NCBI GenBank assembly: GCA_031987425.1
Contig: DALZZL010000123.1
Span: forward strand, 1 to 10,764
Direction: 5' to 3'
From: Stenotrophomonas_A sp002429615
GTDB taxonomy: Bacteria > Pseudomonadota > Gammaproteobacteria > Xanthomonadales > Xanthomonadaceae
DNA: 10,764 nucleotides
Shown: positions 1 to 5,774 of the stretch, piece by piece
How positions within the stretch are numbered: position 1 is the stretch's first letter
Layout of the letters: each line of letters starts with the position of its first letter
Position numbers and translations under genes: made by a program
Notes under the pieces: model-generated
Database searches by the model: none
What the model saw: the letters and a program-made list of their open reading frames with translations, nothing else
What the model was told of the DNA's origin: nothing

Positions 1-91
1 CGCGCTGCACCATCGCGCCGGCAGCCAGCGCGAGCGCGCCGCCGAGCCAACGGCGACGCGCCGGATCGTGCGAAGGCACCTCATCGGTCAC
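1..91 (-). CDS. bcsZ: Start of a probable periplasmic cellulase BcsZ (partial, cut by window edge)
   Basis: Only the first 30 codons are present. The best start is a GTG whose last two bases begin the bcsB stop codon (GTGA overlap). A GAGGG ribosome-binding sequence lies inside the end of bcsB, nine bases upstream. The peptide reads VTDEVPSHDPA, then RRRWLGGALALAAGA, a positively charged and hydrophobic export signal whose consecutive arginines followed by W-L resemble a Tat motif. The mature enzyme lies outside the window. BcsZ, a GH8 endo-1,4-beta-glucanase that trims cellulose in the periplasm, is proposed from position alone, because bcsZ commonly follows bcsB. bcsC would be the alternative. 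A second in-frame GTG lies four codons in. An out-of-frame ATG at 84 gives no credible signal peptide. The gene is certain to the extent of a coupled, exported ORF; the name is inferred. Confidence 0.6.
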   Translation of the reverse strand, partial: MTDEVPSHDPARRRWLGGALALAAGAMVQR

Positions 92-2478
92 TTGCCGCGG
101 CCCTCGCGCAGGCGGATCGCCGAATGCATGCGCAGCAGCACGCGCGCGGCGAGTGCCAGCAGCAGGCACAGCAGGACCACCGACACCGCCAGCCAGACCG
201 GGTGGTTGGAGAAATACCAGCGCAGCCATGTCGGCAGCGGCAGGTGGCCGATGTAGTAGGTCTGGTTGCCGGCCAGGCTGGTCACCTTGTCGTCCTGCAG
301 CAGCACCACGCTGCCCTGGAACTTGGCCAGGCGCACCGGGTCCGCCCAGGCTTCGAACAGGCGTGTCAGGTTGCCCGGATCATCCGCCTGCAGCACCACC
401 ACGCTGCGGTTGCGGTCCATTGGCGACTGCAGCCCCATGATCAGCACGTCACCCGACTGCGGGCTGACGCTGACTTCGGCGGTGGTCGGCAGGTCGGTGC
501 GGCGGGCATCGAAGGACAGGAAGCCGGGCAGCTTGTCGAGCAGCCAGTCGCTCAGGCGGAAACGGCGGCCATTGGCGCCCTCGCCCACTGGCAGCTGCTG
601 CGCCCACTCGCGCAGCAGCGGCTGCGTCGTCGGCGAACCCAGCACGATCAGGTCACGGTCGGCATCGCGCTGCTTGGCTTCAGCCGGCGTGGCCAGCGCC
701 ACGCGCAGCGTCGGATAGCCGGTGACGGCGCCGAGCTTGCCGAGCAGGTTGAGCACGTTGCCGAAGTCGGCTTCGCTCGGGCTTTCCGGCAGCACGATCG
801 CCGACTCGGACAGGTCCGCCAGGCGCGTGAACGGGAAGCCGGCATTGCCGAACGCGGCCAGGTTGGGCATCGCCATGTAATGCGGGAAGTCGCGCAGGTC
901 GATGCTCGAATCCGCATCGATCGCGCCGGACACGTCGGGGAACGTGTTCTTGCACGCCTCGGCCTGCGGGCGGTCGAAGAAGAAATGGAAGCGCAGCTGG
1001 CTGTTGGCCGAGAACGTGCCGGTCGGCAGCTCCAGGTCCTGGCGGATCGGCATCTGCCCACGCTCACCCACGCCGCGCCACCAGCGCAGCGGCAGCGACT
1101 CGGCGTAAGGCCGGCCGTTCAGCGGCAGCGTGGTGACGAAGTTGTCGTTGATGCTGATGTTCAGCGCCGACTGGTCGTTCTGCTCCGGCACGGTGTAGCG
1201 GTACTTCAGCGCGACCGGGATGCCGTCGCTGCGCCACACGAACAGGTCCGGCGGCAGCTGCAGGCCGACGCGGATCAGGTCGGGGTGATAGCCGGTGACG
1301 TTGAGCCGCTCGGGACGATCGACCAGCTCGCGGAAGTACACCGGGCGATCGCTGGCCACCCACTTCGGCGCGTCATAGGGCTTGCGCTGTTCGGGCTGGG
1401 TCAGGTCGCCGACCTGCGCGAGCGCGCCGGTCAGCGGCGCGCGCATCGCCAGCGCGGTGGCCGCCTTGGCCAGCTCACCCGCATTGCGGCCCATCACCAG
1501 CAGCAGCTTGGCGTTGGGATCGGCGGGGTTGGTCATCATCGCCACGGTCGGGCCGTGGATGTCGGGCAGCGCGCCCGGCGTTCCGGCCAGCAGGGCCGGC
1601 AGCGAGTCCGGGGTGGCGAATACGACCGCGTTGCCGGAAGTCGGCAGCGCACCGGTCGAGACCGGGAAGCTGGCGCCGCGGTAGCCGGCCAGCGCGCCGA
1701 ACCACGAGGACACGATGCCGGCCGCCTGCAGCGTGGCCAGGTCCGGGCGCTGGGCGAAGTGGAACGGCAGGCTCAGCGGACGCACGTCGTGCGCGTCGAA
1801 GAACGGCACCGGCAGCATCGCCAGGTTGTCGGCCAGCGCCACCGGCGTGGTGGTCAGGCTCAGCGTGCTGTTGGCCGCGTCCACGTTGGCCCACAGGCTG
1901 GTGTGGTCGGGGTCTTCGCAGTCGCGGGTGTAGTGGCCGATCAGTTCCAGGTTGATCTGGTTGTAGTCGGAAACCACGCGCGGATCGATCGGGATGTCGG
2001 CGCTCAACGCCTTGCCGGCGTCGGCCTGCGGCGTCGGCAGCGTGGCAACGGTGACCCCGTTGACCGTCACTTTCAGATGCGACAGGTCCGGCAGCAGCGA
2101 GGGCGAATAGCTGTAGCGCAGGTGCAGCTGGGCCGCATTGACCAGTTCGTCGGTACGCACGCCGAACGGCACGCCGGCGTTGCCATGGATGCCGCGCAGG
2201 GTGATTTCGTAGTCGATGCCGAGCTGGCGCAGCGTCTGCGTGCGCGTGCTGGCGTTGGCCGGCAACGCGGCGGGCGCATCCGGCGTGCCGGTAACGGCCG
2301 GCACGGCCTGCGCATCCTGCGCGGTGGCAGGGTCCTGGGCGGGGGCGGGCGTCGGCGCGGGCTGCGCGCAGGCCAGGCCCGCCGCCACGGTCAACAGGCA
2401 GGCAGCGGTGGCGGATACGAGTCGCATCGGGATCATCTTGGTCAATGAAAGGGGAGCGAGAGGGGCGCGCATGCTCAT
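88..2478 (-). CDS. bcsB: Cellulose synthase periplasmic subunit BcsB (c-di-GMP-binding regulatory subunit by common name)
   Basis: A 796-residue periplasmic protein anchored by one C-terminal helix. BcsB guides the glucan emerging from BcsA through the periplasm, and its anchor is needed for BcsA activity. The signal peptide lies at about residues 18-39 and ends in LACAQ. A Pro/Ala-rich linker (40-76) precedes the paired carbohydrate-binding and flavodoxin-like domains expected in this family. The conserved CEDPDHTSLWANVD block is at 187-200. The single membrane segment is at about 760-783, followed by a basic cytoplasmic tail. The ATG at 2478 is chosen because it overlaps the bcsA stop (ATGA) and has a GAAGAGG ribosome site inside the end of bcsA. 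An open frame extends 60 codons further upstream, but that part is Arg/Pro-rich shadow sequence over bcsA. ATGs at codons 15 and 18 would give a shorter signal peptide but have weaker ribosome sites. The gene is intact, of family-typical length, and coupled to its neighbours on both sides. Confidence 0.95.
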   Translation of the reverse strand: MSMRAPLAPLSLTKMIPMRLVSATAACLLTVAAGLACAQPAPTPAPAQDPATAQDAQAVPAVTGTPDAPAALPANASTRTQTLRQLGIDYEITLRGIHGNAGVPFGVRTDELVNAAQLHLRYSYSPSLLPDLSHLKVTVNGVTVATLPTPQADAGKALSADIPIDPRVVSDYNQINLELIGHYTRDCEDPDHTSLWANVDAANSTLSLTTTPVALADNLAMLPVPFFDAHDVRPLSLPFHFAQRPDLATLQAAGIVSSWFGALAGYRGASFPVSTGALPTSGNAVVFATPDSLPALLAGTPGALPDIHGPTVAMMTNPADPNAKLLLVMGRNAGELAKAATALAMRAPLTGALAQVGDLTQPEQRKPYDAPKWVASDRPVYFRELVDRPERLNVTGYHPDLIRVGLQLPPDLFVWRSDGIPVALKYRYTVPEQNDQSALNISINDNFVTTLPLNGRPYAESLPLRWWRGVGERGQMPIRQDLELPTGTFSANSQLRFHFFFDRPQAEACKNTFPDVSGAIDADSSIDLRDFPHYMAMPNLAAFGNAGFPFTRLADLSESAIVLPESPSEADFGNVLNLLGKLGAVTGYPTLRVALATPAEAKQRDADRDLIVLGSPTTQPLLREWAQQLPVGEGANGRRFRLSDWLLDKLPGFLSFDARRTDLPTTAEVSVSPQSGDVLIMGLQSPMDRNRSVVVLQADDPGNLTRLFEAWADPVRLAKFQGSVVLLQDDKVTSLAGNQTYYIGHLPLPTWLRWYFSNHPVWLAVSVVLLCLLLALAARVLLRMHSAIRLREGRGK

Positions 2479-4619
2479 GCGCCCTCTTCGTGGCCGACCG
2501 GGCGGAAGCCCCGGCGCAGGCTGTTGAGACTGTGCTCGCCGAGCTTGCGGAAGCCGCGCATGCTGGCACCGAGCACCTGGCCGACCGAGCGCAGGAAGGA
2601 ATCGCGATCGTGCTGGCCCCACTGGCCCAGCCACAGGTCCGCGCGCGCGAAGGTGCACGCGACCAGCCAGCGCTCCTGCTCCAGATCCATCTCGACGAAT
2701 TCGATGCTGATCTGGCCGTCGCGGTCATGCCGCACCACCGCCGGCAGCGGTTGCTCCACGCCGCGATGGCGCAGGCCGATCTGCACTTCCTGGCCGGGCT
2801 CGATCGGCTGCGGCTGATCCAGCCGGATCGCCATGCCACCGGTGGAGAAATTGACCGTGCGTCCCTGCAGCAGCGTGCCATCGGACAGACGCACGCTCAC
2901 CGGGGCGTCCAGCGGCACGCGGTGCGAGCGGCGCACCTGGCGGCTTTCGCTCGCGGTGGCGATCGTCGCGCCCAGCAGCAGCATGTTGTAGACGGTCCAG
3001 CCCAGGTTGAACCAGATCGTATGCAGCTCACCGGTGTCCTGGGCAAAGCTCCAGCGCATGATGCCGGCGACGATGCCGGCCAGGTTCAGCACCAGCAGGA
3101 ACAGGTAGGGCTTGGCGATCTGCGAGTCGAAGTACCCGCGCTGCACCAGGCCACCCTTCGGCGTCACGTTGAACTTGCCGAGCTTCGGGTTGATGAACGA
3201 GACCAGGGTCGGACGCAGGATGTACCACGCCAGCGTCGTCTCGTAGACCTCGTTCCACAGCAGGTGGCGATACTTGCCCTGCACGCGGATGTTGGTGAGG
3301 TTGGCCTGGAAGATATGCGGCAGCGCGTAGGCCAGGATCATCAGCGCCGAGGCGTGGATGACGTGCGCGCCGAAGAACAGGAAGGCCAGCGGCGCGGTCA
3401 GGTAGATGATGCGCGGCAGTCCATAGAAGAAGTGCAGCATCGCGTTGGCGTAACAGAGCCGCTGCGAGATGCGCAGCCCCTTGCCGAACAGCGGATTGTC
3501 CAGGCGGGCGATCTGCGCCATGCCGCGTGCCCAGCGGATGCGCTGGGCGACGTGGCCCGACAGGCTCTCGGTGGCCAGGCCGGCGGCCTGCGGGATCGCC
3601 AGGTAGGCGCTGCGATAGCCCTTGCGGTGCAGCTTCAACGCGGTGTGCGCGTCCTCGGTCACCGTTTCCACCGCCACGCCACCGATCTCGTCCAGCGGCC
3701 CGCGCTTGATCACCGTGCACGAGCCACAGAAGAACGTGGCATCCCACTGGTCGTTGCCGTCCTGCAGCAGGCCGTAGAACAGCTCGCCTTCGTTGGGCAC
3801 CTTGCCGTGCGTGCCCAGGTTGCGCTCGAACGGGTCGGCGGAGAAGAAATAGTGCGGGGTCTGCACCACCGCCAGCTTCGGGTCGCGCAGGAACCAGCCC
3901 ATCGCCACCTGCAGGAAGGAACGCGTGGGAATGTGGTCGCAGTCGAAGATGGCGACGTATTCGCCCTTGGCCTTCTTCAGCGCGGCATTGATGTTGCCGG
4001 CCTTGGCGTGGAAGTTGTTGGTGCGGGTGACGTAATGCACGCCCACCGCTTCGCAGAACTCGCGGAACTCCGGCCGGCGGCCGTCGTCGAGCACATGCAC
4101 GTTGATCTTGTCGGACGGCCAGTCCATCACGGTGGCGGCCAGCACGGTCGTGCGCACCACCGAGAGCGGCTCGTTGTAGGTCGGGATGAACACGTCCACG
4201 GTCGGCCACTCGCGCTGGTCCGCGGGCAGCGGCACCGGCTTGCGGTTCAACGGCCACAGCACCTGGAAGAAGCCCAGGATCAGGATCACGAAGGCGTACA
4301 GCTCCGCCCCCACCAGGCCCAGGCCCAGTACCAGGTCGACCACGCCACCGACGCCCATGGTCTCGGTCAGGCGCCACCACATGTAGCGCGAGGACACCGC
4401 CAGCGACAGGCCCATCATCAGCAGCACGACCACGCGGCCACCCCGTCGGCGCAGGAACAGCGCCACGAGGAACAGCACCGCGGAGAAGATCATCTGCTGG
4501 GCGACATCCATCGGCACGGCGACCACGAACACCAGCAGCAGCGCGCCCAACAGCCAGAGAGTCCAGGTCGCAAGCCTGGGCAGCAGCGTGCCGGGACGCG
4601 GCGCGGTGGCGATACTCAT
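2475..4619 (-). CDS. bcsA: Cellulose synthase catalytic subunit BcsA (UDP-forming, EC 2.4.1.12)
   Basis: A 714-residue inner-membrane GT2 enzyme that polymerises glucose from UDP-glucose and extrudes the chain. Four N-terminal membrane segments (about 15-120) precede the cytosolic GT domain. All processive-synthase motifs are visible: VFIPTYNEP (143-151), DDG (178-180), DCD (226-228), FFCGS (296-300), TED with the catalytic aspartate (321-323) and QRIRW (359-363). More membrane helices follow, with the gating-loop sequence FNVTPKG at 483-489. The C-terminal PilZ domain has RRSHR (563-567, the RxxxR motif) and NFSTGG (590-595, the NxSxxG motif). Cyclic di-GMP should therefore bind and open the gating loop. 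The length is near that of short BcsA proteins, without the long extensions seen in enterobacteria. A TTG lies one codon upstream, but the ATG at 4619 has the better ribosome-site spacing. Its stop overlaps the bcsB start. Confidence 0.98.
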   Translation of the reverse strand: MSIATAPRPGTLLPRLATWTLWLLGALLLVFVVAVPMDVAQQMIFSAVLFLVALFLRRRGGRVVVLLMMGLSLAVSSRYMWWRLTETMGVGGVVDLVLGLGLVGAELYAFVILILGFFQVLWPLNRKPVPLPADQREWPTVDVFIPTYNEPLSVVRTTVLAATVMDWPSDKINVHVLDDGRRPEFREFCEAVGVHYVTRTNNFHAKAGNINAALKKAKGEYVAIFDCDHIPTRSFLQVAMGWFLRDPKLAVVQTPHYFFSADPFERNLGTHGKVPNEGELFYGLLQDGNDQWDATFFCGSCTVIKRGPLDEIGGVAVETVTEDAHTALKLHRKGYRSAYLAIPQAAGLATESLSGHVAQRIRWARGMAQIARLDNPLFGKGLRISQRLCYANAMLHFFYGLPRIIYLTAPLAFLFFGAHVIHASALMILAYALPHIFQANLTNIRVQGKYRHLLWNEVYETTLAWYILRPTLVSFINPKLGKFNVTPKGGLVQRGYFDSQIAKPYLFLLVLNLAGIVAGIMRWSFAQDTGELHTIWFNLGWTVYNMLLLGATIATASESRQVRRSHRVPLDAPVSVRLSDGTLLQGRTVNFSTGGMAIRLDQPQPIEPGQEVQIGLRHRGVEQPLPAVVRHDRDGQISIEFVEMDLEQERWLVACTFARADLWLGQWGQHDRDSFLRSVGQVLGASMRGFRKLGEHSLNSLRRGFRPVGHEEGA

Positions 4620-4625
4620 CAAGTC

Positions 4626-4633
4626 TTCCTTCT
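4626..4633 (-). promoter_or_regulatory. Ribosome-binding site of bcsA, decides its start
   Basis: AGAAGGAA on the minus strand. The AAGGA core ends seven bases before the ATG at 4619 but only four before the in-frame TTG at 4622. This favours the ATG, giving a protein that begins MSIATAPRPG. Confidence 0.7.
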
Positions 4634-4645
4634 GACAGTTGCCGT

Positions 4646-4661
4646 GACGCGCCCCCGCGTC
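4646..4661 (-). other. Perfect GC hairpin in the bcsP-bcsA spacer
   Basis: GACGCG-GGGG-CGCGTC forms a six-base-pair stem with a four-base loop, in the 83-base spacer between the bcsP stop and the bcsA start. It ends about 13 bases before the bcsA ribosome site. No run of T follows, so a simple intrinsic terminator is unlikely. It could stabilise or process the mRNA and so set the ratio of bcsDP to bcsAB. The rest of the spacer shows only a twice-repeated GGCTGGA and nothing else I recognise. Confidence 0.45.
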
Positions 4662-4702
4662 GATTCTTCAGTTCCAGCCGGACGATTGTCCAGCCTGCCG
4701 CC

Positions 4703-5104
4703 TCAGCGGCCGAACATGCGCCGCAGCGGACCGGCAGCCGCTGGCGCGGCATCGGCCTGTAGCAGACGCTGGAACAGCTGGTCCAGCGCGTTCACCGGCG
4801 CCCCCGCCGGACGTTCCACCGATGCCTGCGGCACCGGTTCGGCACGCAGCGGCCGGATCGACGCCAGGATCGGCGGCGACGGCGGCGGCACCGGCAGCGC
4901 GGGCGGTTCGATCACGGCGCCGGCAGGGATCGCCTGCACCTCCGCCACGACAACCGGCTCCGACACCACCGCCGCTTCGCGCGTCGGCAGCCTGCCGGGC
5001 ACGAAATCACGATATTCGTCGGCCCCCTTGCTGCCCAGGCGGGCAAACAGGCGGTCGACGTCGTCGTAAGCCTCTTCCTGCGCGTGCTTGTTCTTGTCGT
5101 TCAT
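4703..5104 (-). CDS. bcsP: Proline-rich cellulose biosynthesis protein, BcsP/BcsR-like
   Basis: A 133-residue soluble protein with no signal peptide or membrane segment. The N-terminal motif DDVDRLFARLG followed by DEYRDF (residues 14-34) resembles the short conserved block I know from BcsR/BcsP proteins (D..LF.RFG....Y.E). The middle (about 65-104) is rich in proline and alanine, including PPALPVPPPSPP. The C-terminus (103-133) has a second conserved-looking element, PVNALDQLFQRLL ending in PLRRMFGR. In other bcs operons such proteins lie beside bcsD or bcsQ and are thought to help organise the synthase at the inner membrane. The proline-rich form recalls BcsH of acetic acid bacteria, which partners BcsD. 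The gene starts 28 bases after the bcsD stop with a G-rich ribosome site (GGGGG, five bases before the ATG). BcsP is preferred to BcsR because of the length and the proline tract. The exact function is not settled from sequence. Confidence 0.75.
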   Translation of the reverse strand: MNDKNKHAQEEAYDDVDRLFARLGSKGADEYRDFVPGRLPTREAAVVSEPVVVAEVQAIPAGAVIEPPALPVPPPSPPILASIRPLRAEPVPQASVERPAGAPVNALDQLFQRLLQADAAPAAAGPLRRMFGR

Positions 5105-5132
5105 ATTGCCCCCAAGAATGTATACAAGGTGC

Positions 5133-5588
5133 CTACACCGCCCGCGCCAGCCGCAGCCTGCGCAGATCCGGTGCCGGCGGCCGTTCGGCGTTCACCGCCA
5201 ACCCCGCCAGCATTCCCAACTGCTGGAACCAGCCTTCATAGACCCCCGCCAGAAAGCCGTCGCCCCAGTCCATCCCCGACAACGCGACAGCCAGCGGCGC
5301 GGCGGCATGGTGGATCTCCACGCTGCCTGCCTGCTCTTCCATGCGGCACTGGCCCCACTCCAGCTCGGCCCAGATCCGGTTCGCCGCGACCTCCACCTCG
5401 GCCAGGGCGACACACTCCCCGATCGGATGGCGCTGGGCAAAGCGGCGCCCGATGCGGGCCATCAGCGTGGCCAGCTCGTGCTCGGGCAGTTCGGCGGCGA
5501 ACTCCTCGGCCAGCGCGCGGACGAAACCGAGCCACTGACGGGAACAGCCGCGGGCGCGAAACAGCGTTGAAGGATCGAACGAAGTCAT
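5133..5588 (-). CDS. bcsD: Cellulose synthase accessory subunit BcsD
   Basis: A 151-residue cytosolic or periplasm-independent protein, close to the roughly 156 residues of Komagataeibacter BcsD. BcsD forms ring-like oligomers and supports secretion of ordered, crystalline cellulose. Family-like features are WLGFVRALAEE near the N-terminus, MARIGRRFAQRHPIG in the middle, RIWAELEWGQCRM, a following IHHAAAPL block, and the C-terminal GVYEGWFQQLG. There is no signal peptide. The ATG at 5588 is chosen because an open frame to 5687 adds only residues unlike the family and crosses the predicted promoter. The ribosome site is poor: only CAGG, almost touching the ATG. This fits coupling to the small upstream ORF whose TGA overlaps this ATG. 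It is the first structural gene of the bcs unit, 28 bases before bcsP. Its presence places this operon with the bcsD-type (class I) cellulose systems. Confidence 0.88.
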   Translation of the reverse strand: MTSFDPSTLFRARGCSRQWLGFVRALAEEFAAELPEHELATLMARIGRRFAQRHPIGECVALAEVEVAANRIWAELEWGQCRMEEQAGSVEIHHAAAPLAVALSGMDWGDGFLAGVYEGWFQQLGMLAGLAVNAERPPAPDLRRLRLARAV

Positions 5589-5626
5589 GCCTGAACCGTG
5601 CTGCGTGGGGGTGCACCGGGCATCAT
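5585..5626 (-). CDS. Possible 13-residue leader peptide (uORF) coupled to bcsD
   Basis: The frame reads MMPGAPPRSTVQA and stops at a TGA that overlaps the bcsD ATG as ATGA, the same junction type as bcsA/bcsB. It starts 11-13 bases after the predicted sigma-54 start site. A GGGGG run lies immediately upstream, one base before the first ATG and four before the second. bcsD itself lacks a clear ribosome site, so ribosomes finishing this ORF could re-initiate there. The ORF is very short and could occur by chance. No codon bias or homology can be judged at this length. Confidence 0.35.
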   Translation of the reverse strand: MMPGAPPRSTVQA

Positions 5627-5635
5627 GCCCCCGGT
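5615..5635 (-). promoter_or_regulatory. Stem-loop at the 5' end of the predicted bcs leader
   Basis: On the minus strand ACCGGG and CCCGGT pair over a nine-base loop, GGCATGATG. An alternative pairing is GGGCAT with ATGCCC around one central G. Either form covers the G-rich run and both ATGs of the possible leader peptide. It lies just downstream of the predicted sigma-54 start site, so it would be the first structure formed in the mRNA. As DNA it is also a good dyad and could be an operator. Confidence 0.5.
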
Positions 5636-5649
5636 ACAGGTCAAACATA

Positions 5650-5666
5650 TGCAAGCGCGGTGCCAA
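5650..5666 (-). promoter_or_regulatory. Sigma-54 (RpoN) -24/-12 promoter of the bcs operon
   Basis: TTGGCACCGCGCTTGCA matches the sigma-54 consensus YTGGCACGNNNNTTGCW at every fixed position except one (C for the G after TGGCAC). The diagnostic GG and GC pairs are separated by exactly ten bases. It points toward bcsD and predicts a start near 5637-5639, leaving a leader of about 50 bases. Sigma-54 promoters need an ATP-dependent enhancer-binding protein. FleQ-type, c-di-GMP-responsive activators control exopolysaccharide genes in pseudomonads, so such a regulator is a reasonable but unproven guess. No good sigma-70 promoter was found in the same gap. Confidence 0.75.
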
Positions 5667-5675
5667 ACACGACGC

Positions 5676-5688
5676 TGTGCAGTGCACA
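5676..5688. promoter_or_regulatory. Perfect 13-base dyad upstream of the bcs promoter
   Basis: TGTGCA-G-TGCACA, six-base arms around one base, centred about 43 bases before the predicted start and just upstream of the -24 element. This fits an operator for a dimeric regulator. It lacks the TGTGA-N6-TCACA spacing of CRP/Clp sites. Confidence 0.4.
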
Positions 5689-5699
5689 ATTGAGAATTG
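5687..5699. promoter_or_regulatory. Second dyad abutting the first, AT-rich
   Basis: CAATT-GAG-AATTG, five-base arms around three bases, sharing two bases with the dyad at 5676-5688. It is centred about 54 bases before the predicted start. It may be a second half of one composite operator, or a bendable site for a nucleoid protein. No consensus I know fits exactly. Confidence 0.35.
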
Positions 5700-5774
5700 G
5701 ATCGCACTTTACCCGAATGCGATGCGAAAAATCACCTTGATCCGCCGCCGTGCGGCAAAAACCGCCCCACAGCG

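Noticed and set aside
124..2448. 774-codon open frame on the plus strand opposite bcsB
   Set aside because: It is rich in Arg, Gln, His, Gly and Val in the way GC-rich antisense frames are, has no domain pattern, and lies wholly over a convincing bcsB.
2479..2658. 60-codon N-terminal extension of bcsB
   Set aside because: It lies over the bcsA PilZ end, has Arg/Pro-rich shadow composition and would put the signal peptide in the interior; the ATGA overlap with a ribosome site is the better start.
2445..5069. 874-codon plus-strand frame opposite bcsA and bcsP
   Set aside because: Same antisense composition; bcsA on the other strand carries every catalytic motif.
5589..5687. Upstream extension of bcsD to 5687 or 5648
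   Set aside because: The residues do not resemble BcsD, no ribosome site precedes these ATGs and both lie at or upstream of the predicted transcript start.
5676..5688. CRP/Clp-type binding site
   Set aside because: The TGTG and CACA halves are too close; the CRP family needs TGTGA-N6-TCACA.
5744..5756. Hairpin GCCGC-ACG-GCGGC after pncB as an intrinsic terminator
   Set aside because: The T run lies before the hairpin, not after it, in the direction of pncB transcription; the next T run is 18 or so bases further on.
5589..5774. Sigma-70 promoter, FleQ box or IHF site in the pncB-bcsD gap
   Set aside because: TAAAGT lacks a matching -35; no match to GTCANTAAATTGAC was found; GATCAAGGTGATT is only a poor IHF match with mismatches at key positions.
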